NCBI RefSeq assembly: GCF_000472445.1
Contig: NZ_AXAJ01000001.1
Location: 372,643 to 436,642, forward strand
DNA: 64,000 nucleotides
Source: Burkholderia sp. WSM2230
GTDB lineage: Bacteria; Pseudomonadota; Gammaproteobacteria; Burkholderiales; Burkholderiaceae
Direction: 5' to 3'
This document shows, in pieces, positions 1 through 8,575 of this stretch. The position numbers and the translations under genes were made by a program. Below the pieces are notes generated by a model. That model was not told the DNA's origin, did no database searches, and saw only the letters and a program-made list of their open reading frames with translations. Positions within the stretch are counted from its first letter, which is position 1; each line of letters begins with the position of its first letter.

Positions 1-194
1 CGCTCGAATCGTTGCCGCTTTATACAAAGCTCTTTACCGGGCTGGGTTGGCTCGCCGCCGCCGGTGCGGTGGTCGCCGTGCTGCTGTTGCCGTTGATGCG
101 CAAGCTCTCGCGCGAGCATTCGCGATGCAACGTCGAGGCGCGTGATGCCGCGAACCACGCGGCCGCGCAACGCGGCGCGGTGGCACAGCAGTAG
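1..194 (+). CDS. Peptide MFS transporter (POT family), C-terminal end only
   Basis: Only the last 63 or so codons are present; the reading frame is open from base 3 and the gene begins outside the window. The residues form one hydrophobic membrane segment (GWLAAAGAVVAVLLLPLM), then a basic cytoplasmic end with RKLSREHS. This resembles the last helix of proton-dependent oligopeptide transporters (DtpA/YjdL type), which import di- and tripeptides through the inner membrane. The next gene, on the same strand about 95 bases on, is a MocR regulator that may control it. The family call rests on a short fragment. Confidence 0.55.
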   Translation, partial: LESLPLYTKLFTGLGWLAAAGAVVAVLLLPLMRKLSREHSRCNVEARDAANHAAAQRGAVAQQ

Positions 195-288
195 GCGGTA
201 GTCCGGAACGCGGCGACGCGTCGACCTGGCGGTCGCGATTGGCCTCGCGGAAGTATCATGGCGTGGACATAACCGGTAGCCAGTCAGA

Positions 289-1764
289 ATGGAAATTCAC
301 ATCGCCGTCGAAGGTCATCACGACCTGTCCGGACAGATTTATCGGCAACTGCGAGCGGGCATACTCGAAGGTCGCCTTGCCGGCGGCACGCGCCTGCCGT
401 CCACGCGCGATCTCGCGACGCAACTGGGCGTCTCGCGCAAGACCACGCTCGACGTTTTCGAGCGGCTTCTTTCCGAGGGATATCTCACCGCGCGGGCCGG
501 TTCGGGCACATTCGTGGCCGACGGTCTCGAGCGCTTGCCGGCCGAGCGCTCGCCTCATGCGCGTGCGGCAGAGTCGTCGCACGAACGCGCGAAGGCGAGG
601 AAAGACGCCGCGCGGGCGCAACCGCTATGGGAACAGATGCCTGACAGCTTGCCGTTGTCGCGGCCTTCGGTTGCGTCGCCATACGATTTCGTCGGCGGAG
701 CAACCGACAAGACCCTGTTCCCGTTCGACGCCTGGCGCCGCTGCGTGAATCACGCGCTGCGCGCGCAGGCGCGCGGCAGCGGCACGTATCGCGACGCGGC
801 AGGCGAGCAGGAACTGCGGCTCGCGATTTCGCGCTACCTGGCGTTCAATCGGGCAGTGTCCAGCAACTGGGAAGAGGTGATCGTCACACAAGGCGCGCAG
901 CACGCGCTCGATCTGCTCGCACGCATCACGCTCGGTCCCGGTGAAGTCGCGGCTATCGAAGATCCCGGTTACCCGCCCGCGCATGCATGCTTTACGGCAA
1001 CCGGCGCGCGGGTCGCGCATGTGCCGGTCGACCGCGAGGGTTTGATCGTCGGCAAGCTGCCGGACAACGCGCGGCTCGTTTACGTGACGCCGTCACATCA
1101 GTTTCCGCTCGGCATGCCGATGAGCCTCGAGCGCCGCGTCGAACTGCTGGAATGGGCGCAAAAGCGCGGCGCCGTGATCATAGAAGACGACTACGACTGC
1201 GAGTACCGTTTCGAAGGCCGGCCTATGGAGCCGCTGAAAAGCCTCGACCGCGCGGGACTCGTCGCTTACGTGGGCACATTTTCGAAGACCATTTTCCCCG
1301 AGCTGCGAGTCGGCTATGTGGTGCCGCCCGCCTCGCTATTCAGGCCGCTTTTCAAGGCGCGGCAGATTGCTGACTGGCACGGCTGCACGCTCACGCAAAC
1401 CGCGCTTGCCTCGTTCATGCTGAACGGCGATTTCGCCAAGCACCTGCGGCGCATGCACAAGACGTACGCGGCACGGCGTGCGACGCTGCTCGCGCACCTG
1501 CAAGGCGACCTCGCGCCGTGGTTGGAGCCGATCGTGCCCACGGCCGGCATCCACCTCGCGGCGCGGTTGAGGGCGCCGCTGACGGAGCAGGCGGTGATGG
1601 CGGCCGCGCGCGAGGCGTCGATCGGTCTGTATGGGCTCGCGCCGTTCTATCAGCGCGTCAAACCGCAGGCCGGTCTGACCTTCGGCTACGGAAACATTGC
1701 CGAGCAACATATCGACGCCGCCTTGAAGAAGTTGGCGGACATCCTTCCGCGTGTCGCTTCATAG
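289..1764 (+). CDS. MocR/PdxR-type transcriptional regulator (GntR HTH plus aminotransferase domain)
   Basis: 491 residues, the normal length for MocR regulators. An N-terminal GntR winged helix (about residues 13-80, with LPSTRDLATQLGVSRKT) is joined by a linker to a fold-type I aminotransferase domain (about 130-490). The PLP-binding lysine is K333 in GTFSKTIFPELRVGYV, and EDDYDCEYRF carries the usual cofactor aspartate region. MocR proteins bind PLP and sense amino-group ligands such as GABA or pyridoxal, acting as DNA-binding regulators rather than enzymes. It lies downstream of a peptide transporter, which may be its target. GabR is a relative, but the gab genes are 50 kb away, so no specific ligand is claimed. 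Confidence 0.88.
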   Translation: MEIHIAVEGHHDLSGQIYRQLRAGILEGRLAGGTRLPSTRDLATQLGVSRKTTLDVFERLLSEGYLTARAGSGTFVADGLERLPAERSPHARAAESSHERAKARKDAARAQPLWEQMPDSLPLSRPSVASPYDFVGGATDKTLFPFDAWRRCVNHALRAQARGSGTYRDAAGEQELRLAISRYLAFNRAVSSNWEEVIVTQGAQHALDLLARITLGPGEVAAIEDPGYPPAHACFTATGARVAHVPVDREGLIVGKLPDNARLVYVTPSHQFPLGMPMSLERRVELLEWAQKRGAVIIEDDYDCEYRFEGRPMEPLKSLDRAGLVAYVGTFSKTIFPELRVGYVVPPASLFRPLFKARQIADWHGCTLTQTALASFMLNGDFAKHLRRMHKTYAARRATLLAHLQGDLAPWLEPIVPTAGIHLAARLRAPLTEQAVMAAAREASIGLYGLAPFYQRVKPQAGLTFGYGNIAEQHIDAALKKLADILPRVAS

Positions 1765-2079
1765 GCCCGCAAAAGCGTTAAAAATGTTCCGGCAATGTCG
1801 GCGTGCGCACTGACCGCCGCTCAGAATGTGCCGCTATACATGGGCTGAAACCGCTTGTAACGCACTTTACGGATTGGTCTCACAAGCTCCGCAGAAGCAG
1901 TTTAGCCCCTGAAACAAGGCTCAAAATGTGTTCGGCAGTCAGCGCCACGCAACAAACCTGCGCTGTTATACATAAAAGAGTCGCGCAAATCGCATTAGCG
2001 CTTGTAGAATCCGGCCTTGAAGCGTGCACATACGGTGTGCGCTTCGTGCAATTCACTGACCACAACAGGTAGGAGAAAC
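1765..2079. other. Non-coding stretch before the HU gene
   Basis: No open frame here has a ribosome site or family likeness. The stretch is less GC-rich than its surroundings. A TAGAAT hexamer at 2005-2010 could be a -10 element for the HU gene, but no good -35 lies 16-18 bases upstream. It probably holds the HU promoter and a long leader. Confidence 0.4.
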
Positions 2080-2532
2080 ATGCCGACTTCCGCAAAAAAG
2101 GTGGCCAAGAAGGCTGCTGCCCCGGTACCGACCAAGAAGGTTGCTGCAAAGAAAGTCCCTGCGAAGAAAGCTCCCGCAGCTAAGAAGGTCGCCGTGAAGG
2201 CGTCCAGCGCACCGTCGCCGATCAAGGACACCTTCACGAAGGCCTCGCTGGCTGCACACGTTGCTGAACGCGCTGCGGTCGAACCGAAGGCTGCCAAGGC
2301 TGTCCTGGCCGCGCTCGAAGACACGATCCTCGGCGCTGTGCATAAGAAGGGCGCTGGCGAATTCACGCTGTCGGGTCTTCTGAAGATCGTTGTGCAAGCC
2401 GTGCCGGCCAAGAAAAAGCGCTTCGGCAAAGACCCGTTCACGGGCGAAGAGCGCTGGTTCCCGGCCAAGCCGGCTAGCGTGCGCATCAAGGCACGCGCGC
2501 TGAAGAAGCTGAAGGACGCTGCAGCAGGCTAA
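2080..2532 (+). CDS. HU-family DNA-binding protein with an N-terminal histone H1-like tail
   Basis: 150 residues. The start at 2080 has a clean AGGAG at 2071-2075; a frame extension to 2017 has no such site. Residues 1-48 are a lysine/alanine/proline tail built from AAKKV/PAKK-type repeats, like eukaryotic H1 and Bordetella histone-like proteins. Residues 50-150 are the HU/IHF fold, with the TKASLAAHVAERA helix and the DNA-arm region GKDPFTGEERWFPAKPASVRIKA. HU proteins bend and compact DNA; the tail should add non-specific, charge-driven binding. The gene stands alone and ends in a strong terminator. Confidence 0.92.
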   Translation: MPTSAKKVAKKAAAPVPTKKVAAKKVPAKKAPAAKKVAVKASSAPSPIKDTFTKASLAAHVAERAAVEPKAAKAVLAALEDTILGAVHKKGAGEFTLSGLLKIVVQAVPAKKKRFGKDPFTGEERWFPAKPASVRIKARALKKLKDAAAG

Positions 2533-2594
2533 GCGCGCTTCATGCGTCGCTCGAAGCGGTTGAGCTTCGAGCCTCGCTTTGCAAGTGGCCTGAG

Positions 2595-2627
2595 TCCCCG
2601 CGGATGCAAATCCGCGGGGATTTTTTT
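2595..2627 (+). terminator. Rho-independent terminator of the HU gene
   Basis: Perfect 10-bp stem, TCCCCGCGGA against TCCGCGGGGA, with a 6-base loop, followed by seven T residues (2621-2627). It sits 63 bases after the HU stop codon. Confidence 0.93.
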
Positions 2628-2700
2628 CGCCCGGTTTCTGCACTAGTCTCACGCGCCTTCCGCCCGAACATTCGAAGCGGTGCATCGCCCATGCAGCGCA

Positions 2701-2717
2701 TGCACTGTACTAGCGCA
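2701..2717 (+). promoter_or_regulatory. NtrC-like enhancer site
   Basis: TGCACTGTACTAGCGCA matches 9 of the 10 outer half-site bases of the known 17-bp NtrC operator (TGCAC-N7-GTGCA). It lies about 95-110 bases upstream of a sigma-54 promoter, the usual place for an NtrC enhancer. Assignment is by eye. Confidence 0.45.
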
Positions 2718-2811
2718 TCATGTGCCGCCGCAGTACGATGACAGCGAAGCGCCACGCTCCGTGATGCGCGCTTCACGTGCATGTCTGCCGGTTTGGCGCG
2801 CTAAAGCTCGA

Positions 2812-2827
2812 TGGCATAGCGCTTGCT
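2812..2827 (+). promoter_or_regulatory. Sigma-54 (-24/-12) promoter for the ATP-grasp operon
   Basis: TGGCATAGCGCTTGCT matches the -24/-12 consensus TGGCACG-N4-TTGCW. The invariant GG and GC are correctly spaced and only two positions deviate. It is 68 bases upstream of the ATP-grasp start codon on the same strand. Confidence 0.6.
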
Positions 2828-2895
2828 TGATCGAAGTCGAACACCGAATGCGCAGCGCATTCGCCTTCTATCCGACAACAAGAGCGGGGCGTGAC

Positions 2896-4305
2896 ATGCG
2901 ATGCTATGACGAGATGCGTCATCATGACGATGCCGTGCGGCCACATTACGCGCGGTTCGAGCGGTGGCTCTCGAAGCAGGGTAACGAAGCGATCGCACGC
3001 AAGCGTGCGGAAGCGGACCTGCTGTTTCGCCGGGTCGGCATCACGTTCGCGGTGAACGGCGACCTCTCCGGCACCGAGCGGTTGATTCCCTTCGATCTGA
3101 TTCCACGCATCATCCCCCGCGGCGAATGGCAGACGCTCGAAGCCGGCTTGCGCCAGCGCGTGCAGGCGCTCAATCTGTTTATCCACGACGTGTATCACGA
3201 TCGCAAGATCGTGCGCGCCGGCATCGTGCCCGCCGAGCAGGTTTATACCAACGCGCAATACCGGCCGGAAATGCAGGGCGTGAATGTGCCGCTCGGTGTT
3301 TACGCGCATATTGCCGGCGTCGACGTGGTGCGCGCGGGCGACGACGGCCAGTTCTACGTGCTCGAAGACAACCTGCGGGTGCCCTCGGGTGTGTCCTATA
3401 TGCTCGAAAACCGCAAGATGATGATGCGGCTATTCCCTGAGCTCTTCGTGCAGAACCGCATAGCGCCGGTCGCGCATTACCCCGATCTTCTGCTCGATAC
3501 GTTGCGCTCGGTGGCGCCCGAAGGCGTCGACGATCCCGTGGTGGTCGTGCTGACGCCGGGCATGTACAACTCCGCGTATTTCGAGCACACGTTCCTTGCG
3601 CAGCAGATGGGCGTCGAACTGGTTGAAGGCAAGGACCTGTTCGTCGACGACAATTACGTCTTCATGCGCACGACGCAGGGACCCAAACGCGTGGATGTGA
3701 TTTATCGCCGCGTCGACGACGATTTCCTCGATCCGCTCGCGTTTCGCAACGATTCGGCGCTGGGCGTGCCGGGGCTGCTTACCGCCTATCGCGCTGGACG
3801 TGTGGCGCTCGCGAACGCAATGGGCACAGGCATCGCCGACGACAAATCGATCTACCCGTATGTGCCCGACATGATCGAGTTCTACCTGGGCGAGAAGCCG
3901 ATTCTCAACAATGTGCCCACGTTCCAGTGCCGCAAGCCGGACGATCTCGCCTACACGCTCGCGCATCTGCCGGAACTCGTCGTCAAGGAAGTGCATGGCG
4001 CGGGCGGCTACGGCATGCTCGTCGGGCCCGCTTCGACGAAGGCCGAAATCGAAGCCTTCCGCGAGCGTCTGATCGCGCGGCCTGCGGGCTATATCGCTCA
4101 ACCGACGCTGGCGCTTTCCGCTTGTCCCACGTTCGTCGAAGCCGGCATCGCGCCGCGCCATATCGATCTGCGTCCGTTCGTGCTGTCGGGCAAAACCGTC
4201 ACGATGGTCGCGGGCGGACTGACGCGCGTGGCGTTGCAGGAAGGCTCGCTCGTCGTCAATTCGTCTCAGGGAGGCGGGACCAAAGATACGTGGATGGTCG
4301 ACTGA
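2896..4305 (+). CDS. Circularly permuted type 2 ATP-grasp protein
   Basis: 469 residues from the start at 2896 (MRCYDEM), which gives the family's usual length; an in-frame extension upstream to 2680 lacks family likeness and overlaps the sigma-54 promoter. The family (DUF404/DUF407 type) has ATP-grasp motifs in permuted order and is thought to form amide bonds to a peptide or amino acid. Typical segments are seen: GDLSGTERLIPFDLIPRIIP near the N-terminus, FYVLEDNLRVPSGVSYM, DVIYRRVDDDFLDPL, and VVKEVHGAGGYGMLVGP near the C-terminus. It is the first gene of a set with alpha-E, transglutaminase and Anbu genes. The substrate is unknown. Confidence 0.92.
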   Translation: MRCYDEMRHHDDAVRPHYARFERWLSKQGNEAIARKRAEADLLFRRVGITFAVNGDLSGTERLIPFDLIPRIIPRGEWQTLEAGLRQRVQALNLFIHDVYHDRKIVRAGIVPAEQVYTNAQYRPEMQGVNVPLGVYAHIAGVDVVRAGDDGQFYVLEDNLRVPSGVSYMLENRKMMMRLFPELFVQNRIAPVAHYPDLLLDTLRSVAPEGVDDPVVVVLTPGMYNSAYFEHTFLAQQMGVELVEGKDLFVDDNYVFMRTTQGPKRVDVIYRRVDDDFLDPLAFRNDSALGVPGLLTAYRAGRVALANAMGTGIADDKSIYPYVPDMIEFYLGEKPILNNVPTFQCRKPDDLAYTLAHLPELVVKEVHGAGGYGMLVGPASTKAEIEAFRERLIARPAGYIAQPTLALSACPTFVEAGIAPRHIDLRPFVLSGKTVTMVAGGLTRVALQEGSLVVNSSQGGGTKDTWMVD

Positions 4306-4445
4306 CGCGGTTGCCGCGCGGCTGCTGATAGCCGCGCCTGCAACCCAGCGCGCCGGGGCAATCATTAAAGCCGCCGGCGCATACGGATAACCAGCGCGGG
4401 TTTCTTTTTCTACAGGTCTCGCGTCATCAGATACGGAATGCCGTC

Positions 4446-5396
4446 ATGCTAAGCCGCACTGCCGATCACCTCTTCTGGATGGCCCGCTACATGGAGCGTG
4501 CGGAGAACACCGCGCGCATGCTCGATATCAACCTGAAGGCGCTTTTGCTGCCGCAGACGCCGGAGCAGGAGGCGCGCGCGCAACGTTCGGTGCTGCGCAT
4601 CTCCGAACTCGAATCCACTTTCGCACAGCGCTATGACGAGCCCACACGCGAACACGTGCTCGACTTCATGGTGGCGGACGCGACCAATCCGTCGAGCATT
4701 CACTCGTGTCTGCATGCGGCGCGCGAAAACGCGCGTGCTGTTCGCGGCACATTGACGACCGAATGGTGGGAGACCATCAACGATACGTGGCTCGAGTTCA
4801 ACGAGCGCATTTCGTCTGGCCAGGCGGCGGCCAATCCCGGCGCGCTGTTCGAATGGGTGAAGTTTCGCTCGCACCTGTCGCGCGGCGTGACGATCGGCAC
4901 CGCGTTGCAGGACGACGCGTTTTTCTTCACGCAGCTCGGCACGTTTCTGGAGCGCGCCGACAACACGGCGCGCATTCTCGACGTGCGCTTTGCCGACGTG
5001 GAGCCGAATTCACGCGACGCCGCGCGTCAACTCGAGGACTTCTATTACTGGACGTCAATTCTGAGCTCGGTGTCGGCGCTCGAAATCTACCGCAAGGTGT
5101 ACCGCGATGTCGTCACGCCGGCCCGCGTGGTCGAATTGATGATTCTGAACCAGCAGATGCCGCGCTCGCTTCTGGCTTCGCTCGAAGGCGTCTGCGCGAA
5201 CCTGGCGATGCTGCGCACGTCGGGCTCGAATCAGTGCGAACGGTTCGCCGGCAAGCTGCGCGCCGAACTCCTGTATGCCGACATCCGGCAGATTTTCGAA
5301 GCCGGTCTGCACGCGTATCTGACGCAGTTCCTCGCTCGCGTGTTCGAGCTCGGCAATCTCGTCGCGCGTACCTATCTCATGCTGCCAGTCGCCTGA
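4446..5396 (+). CDS. Alpha-E domain-containing protein (DUF403)
   Basis: 316 residues and almost entirely helical in character. It opens with the family signature MLSRTADHLFWMARYMERAE and repeats a related motif mid-protein (FLERADNTARILDVRF), as expected of alpha-E proteins. It follows the ATP-grasp gene after 140 bases and precedes the transglutaminase by 10 bases. Alpha-E proteins accompany such ATP-grasp enzymes in many bacteria and are thought to work with them in making or handling a modified peptide; no reaction has been shown. No strong ribosome site precedes the ATG, but the conserved N-terminus supports it. Confidence 0.92.
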   Translation: MLSRTADHLFWMARYMERAENTARMLDINLKALLLPQTPEQEARAQRSVLRISELESTFAQRYDEPTREHVLDFMVADATNPSSIHSCLHAARENARAVRGTLTTEWWETINDTWLEFNERISSGQAAANPGALFEWVKFRSHLSRGVTIGTALQDDAFFFTQLGTFLERADNTARILDVRFADVEPNSRDAARQLEDFYYWTSILSSVSALEIYRKVYRDVVTPARVVELMILNQQMPRSLLASLEGVCANLAMLRTSGSNQCERFAGKLRAELLYADIRQIFEAGLHAYLTQFLARVFELGNLVARTYLMLPVA

Positions 5397-5406
5397 CGGA
5401 GTTTTT

Positions 5407-6207
5407 ATGTACCTGACGATCCGCCACGAGACGTCCTATCGTTATGAAGCGACTGTCCATTACTCGATCCAGCAACTGCGGCTCACTCCTGCAAGCGATG
5501 CCTCGCAGGTTGTGCGGCGCTGGAGCATCGACGCGCCGGGCAAGCTCGACGCGACCTTCGACGCCTACGGCAACGCGCTGCATACACTCGTCATCAACAA
5601 GCCGCACCGGGAAATCCGCCTCTACGTAGCCGGCGAAATCGACACGATTGCGCTGAAAGACGGCCGCCTTCCCGACGACGCCGGTCCGATTCCGCTAGAG
5701 CATTTCACCTGCGCGACCCGTCTGACCGAAGCGGATGCCGCGATCCGGGAACTGGCCGCATCGGTGCCCGAACTCGCCAGCGCGTCGAGTCTGATCGCGC
5801 TGTCCGAGCGCATCGTCGAGAAGGTCAGGTACAACCCCGGCATTACCGAAGTGACCAGCACGGCGGCGCAGGCGCTCGCGCTCGGCAATGGCGTGTGCCA
5901 GGACCATGCGCATCTGATGCTCGCCTGCTGCCGGGCGCGCGGCGTGCCGGCGCGCTACGTGAGCGGCTACATCGAACCGGGCGACGTGCCGCACGCGGCG
6001 AGCCACGCGTGGGTGGACGTGTGGCTCGACGGCACGGGCTGGGTCTCGGTCGACGTCACGCATGCCGCTTTCGCGAGCGAGATCTACTGCAGACTGGCCG
6101 TTGCGCGCGATTACGAGGCCGCGGCGCCGGTGCGCGGGCGGCGGATCGGCGGCATGGAAGAGCAGCTGAACGTGTCGGTCAGCGTCAGCGCGCAGATGGC
6201 GCAGTAG
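5407..6207 (+). CDS. Transglutaminase-like cysteine protease family protein
   Basis: 266 residues. An N-terminal bacterial transglutaminase-like region (MYLTIRHETSYRYEATVHYS) leads into the papain-like core. The catalytic triad is visible: C164 in GNGVCQDHAHLML, H200 in ASHAWVDVW, and D216 in GWVSVDVT, with the normal 36- and 16-residue spacing. A GGAG ribosome site precedes the ATG. With the flanking ATP-grasp, alpha-E and Anbu genes it completes a recurring set in which this protein probably cleaves or transfers an amide bond made by the ATP-grasp enzyme. No signal peptide, so cytoplasmic. Confidence 0.93.
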   Translation: MYLTIRHETSYRYEATVHYSIQQLRLTPASDASQVVRRWSIDAPGKLDATFDAYGNALHTLVINKPHREIRLYVAGEIDTIALKDGRLPDDAGPIPLEHFTCATRLTEADAAIRELAASVPELASASSLIALSERIVEKVRYNPGITEVTSTAAQALALGNGVCQDHAHLMLACCRARGVPARYVSGYIEPGDVPHAASHAWVDVWLDGTGWVSVDVTHAAFASEIYCRLAVARDYEAAAPVRGRRIGGMEEQLNVSVSVSAQMAQ

Positions 6208-6395
6208 CTCGCGCAGCAGATAGCGCAAAGGTTGCAGCCGGCGGCGCGCTTGCGGCGCCCGCTGTGGCCTTGCGCTGGCGCATGCATGCGGCACCATCAA
6301 GAACTATCCCGCAGCGGCCGTAATACGGTAAAGAGGCGTATCCGCGCCGCATTACAATAGCGCCGTTCAGTTGTTTCTTGCGGGAACCCTTCCCT

Positions 6396-7268
6396 ATGAC
6401 TTACTGCGTAGCGATGACCGTCGACGAAGGTCTCGTGTTTCTGTCGGACACACGGACCAATGCGGGCGTCGATCACATCAGCACCGCGCGCAAGATGTCG
6501 GTGTTCGAGCAGCCGGGCGAGCGCATGCTCGTGCTGCTGGGCGCGGGCAACCTGTCGCTCACGCAAGCCGTGCTGCACGAACTGTCCGAGCCCGGCGATG
6601 CGTCGCAGCCCACGCTGTGGAGCGCGCCCACCATGGCGGACGCAGCCCGCGTGATCGGCAGCGCGGTCCGCTCGGTGCATCAGCGCGAGGCGGCGGCGCT
6701 GCAGGAATTCGGCGTCGACTTCAATTGCAGCTTCATTCTTGGCGGGCAGATTGCGGGCAACCGGCCGCGTCTGTTCATGATCTATGCGGCGGGCAACTTC
6801 ATCGAGGCGTCGGCGGTCAACCCGTACTTCCAGATAGGCGAGGCCAAGTACGGCAAGCCGATTATCGACCGGGTGCTGACGCCGTCCACGCCGCTCGACG
6901 AAGCCGCAAAATGCGCGCTGATTTCAATGGACTCGACGCTGCGCTCGAATCTGTCGGTCGGGCTGCCGCTGGATCTGCTGGTCTACGAGAAGGACTCGTT
7001 GCGCGTCACACGTTTCGTTTCGATCGATCACGACAATGCTTACTTCGAGATGATTCATCGCACGTGGGGAGAGCGGCTGCGCCAGGTGTTCGGCGAGATC
7101 CCCGATCCCGACTGGCAGGAGTCGCCTCATGTGCCGACGCTGCACGGCGAGCGCGCGCTGGTGCTGCATCGCGCGCCGGTGGGCGCGGACGGCGTCGAAC
7201 ATGAAGTCGATGTCAAGCCGGCGCAGACTCTGGCGCAGGCGGAGAAGGGCAAGGCGCAGCGGCGGTAG
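6396..7268 (+). CDS. Anbu, proteasome-type (HslV-related) protease
   Basis: 290 residues from 6396, chosen because Anbu proteins begin MTYCVAM and Thr2 becomes the N-terminal nucleophile after Met removal; an upstream extension would bury it. The proteasome beta fold shows in GLVFLSDTRTNAGVDHIS, MLVLLGAGNLSLTQAV, FNCSFILGGQIAG and YFQIGEAKYGKPIID. Anbu assembles into open helical rings in the cytoplasm. It is a self-compartmentalising-type hydrolase with weak or unknown substrates. It follows the transglutaminase after 188 bases and belongs to the same conserved neighbourhood. A TACAAT hexamer at 6353-6358 could give it its own promoter. The basic tail after residue 270 is longer than usual. 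Confidence 0.92.
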   Translation: MTYCVAMTVDEGLVFLSDTRTNAGVDHISTARKMSVFEQPGERMLVLLGAGNLSLTQAVLHELSEPGDASQPTLWSAPTMADAARVIGSAVRSVHQREAAALQEFGVDFNCSFILGGQIAGNRPRLFMIYAAGNFIEASAVNPYFQIGEAKYGKPIIDRVLTPSTPLDEAAKCALISMDSTLRSNLSVGLPLDLLVYEKDSLRVTRFVSIDHDNAYFEMIHRTWGERLRQVFGEIPDPDWQESPHVPTLHGERALVLHRAPVGADGVEHEVDVKPAQTLAQAEKGKAQRR

Positions 7269-7312
7269 GGTCTGCGCGTTTTCCGCTCTTCACGCTGCAA
7301 AAGCGAGGGACG

Positions 7313-7350
7313 AAAAAAAACCAGCCACCGGCTCGCGCCCGTGGCTGGTT
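7313..7350 (-). terminator. Terminator of the porin gene
   Basis: Stem AACCAGCCAC/GTGGCTGGTT (7319-7328 with 7341-7350). On the minus strand it is followed by eight T residues (A-run at 7313-7320). It lies 38 bases past the porin stop codon. Confidence 0.88.
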
Positions 7351-7387
7351 TCGAACTGCTTGAGCTTCAGCAGTCCATCAAGTCCAA

Positions 7388-8575
7388 TTAGAACTTGTGG
7401 CGGATACCCAGGCTGACCACTTCTTGCGAGCTGGAAGCCGAGTTGTAGCCGTACGAACCGACTGCTGCGCCTGCGCGGACGAGTGCGCCGCCCGAAGTGC
7501 GCTGATCGCCGCTCGCGTGCTGGTATGCACCGACCAGGTAGATGTCCGTGCGCTTCGACAGGTTGTAGTCGCCGCCCAGGGAAACCTGATGATACGTTGC
7601 GCTCGCGTCGCCGCTAGCCTTCGTGTAGATGTAGCCCACACCGACCAGCAGTGCCGGCGTTGCCTGGTAGCCCAGGTATGCGCCGCCGACGTGGTACTTC
7701 TCGGTCGATCCGAAGCCCGATTGCGCGTCCGGCTTGTATTGTGCGTTGCTGTAACGCAGGTTGGCCGTGAACGGGCCTGCCACGTATTGAACAGCAACCG
7801 AAGCAATGCCGATCGACTTTGCTGCGACGTATGCGCCGTTGATCTGGTTGTCGAACGTACCGTCCGACGTACTGCCGTTCCAGCCGGCCGTCGGCGGCGT
7901 GCCAGCTGTGCGGCTAGCCAGCGTGTTGCCGTTGGTCATGCGCAGGTAGCCGGCTGCGACACTGAACGGACCCGTTGCATATGTTGCCGCGCCCGACCAC
8001 GTTTGGCCCGAACCGGTTGCACCTGCCACGCCGCCGAATGCATACATGCCTTCGAACTGCAGGCCGCCCCACACCGGCGAGGTGTACTTGATGGCGCTGT
8101 TCGTACGCGACGAGTTGTCGTTGTTGTCCACGTCGCCCGGCGTCGTGAACGTCGAACCGAAGTAGTTGTCTGCCGTCAGCGGCTGGACCAGGTCGACGAC
8201 CGGGTCATACTGGCGACCCAACGTGACCGTACCCCACTGGTCGCCGGTCAGGCCGACATACGCCTGACGACCGAACATGCGGCCGCCCTGGTTCAGACGG
8301 CCGCTGTTCGGATCAAAGCCGTTTTCCAACTGGAAAATCGCCTTCAGACCGCCGCCCAGATCTTCCGTGCCCTTCAAGCCCCAACGGCTGCCTTGCAGGT
8401 TGCCAGCAACCAGGCCGACCTGGTTCTTGTTGGCGCCCGTCGCGTCCACGGTGTTGTGCGCGAACTGGATCGATTCATCGATCAAGCCATACAGGGTCAC
8501 GCTGCTTTGAGCGTGTGCGACGCCGGTAGCGCCCAGAAGCGCCAGCGAGAGGGTAGACAGTGCGATTCGTTTCAT
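7388..8575 (-). CDS. Gram-negative porin (OmpC-like, Burkholderia type)
   Basis: 395 residues. The ATG at 8575 is preferred to a GTG four codons earlier, because the GGAG within those codons is its ribosome site. A signal peptide (MKRIALSTLSLALLGATGVAHA) precedes QSSVTLYGLIDESI, the standard first beta strand. The family motif GSRWGLKGTEDLGGGLKAIF follows, with repeated aromatic-girdle strands and a final strand ending in phenylalanine (SLGIRHKF), which BAM recognises. Trimeric outer-membrane channels of this kind pass small hydrophilic solutes. Single gene with its own terminator and a long AT-rich upstream region. Confidence 0.95.
   Translation of the reverse strand: MKRIALSTLSLALLGATGVAHAQSSVTLYGLIDESIQFAHNTVDATGANKNQVGLVAGNLQGSRWGLKGTEDLGGGLKAIFQLENGFDPNSGRLNQGGRMFGRQAYVGLTGDQWGTVTLGRQYDPVVDLVQPLTADNYFGSTFTTPGDVDNNDNSSRTNSAIKYTSPVWGGLQFEGMYAFGGVAGATGSGQTWSGAATYATGPFSVAAGYLRMTNGNTLASRTAGTPPTAGWNGSTSDGTFDNQINGAYVAAKSIGIASVAVQYVAGPFTANLRYSNAQYKPDAQSGFGSTEKYHVGGAYLGYQATPALLVGVGYIYTKASGDASATYHQVSLGGDYNLSKRTDIYLVGAYQHASGDQRTSGGALVRAGAAVGSYGYNSASSSQEVVSLGIRHKF

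Noticed and set aside
2681-2695. TGCAT-N5-ATGCA as a second NtrC site
   Set aside because: Two bases too short for the 17-bp NtrC operator and both half-sites end in T rather than C.
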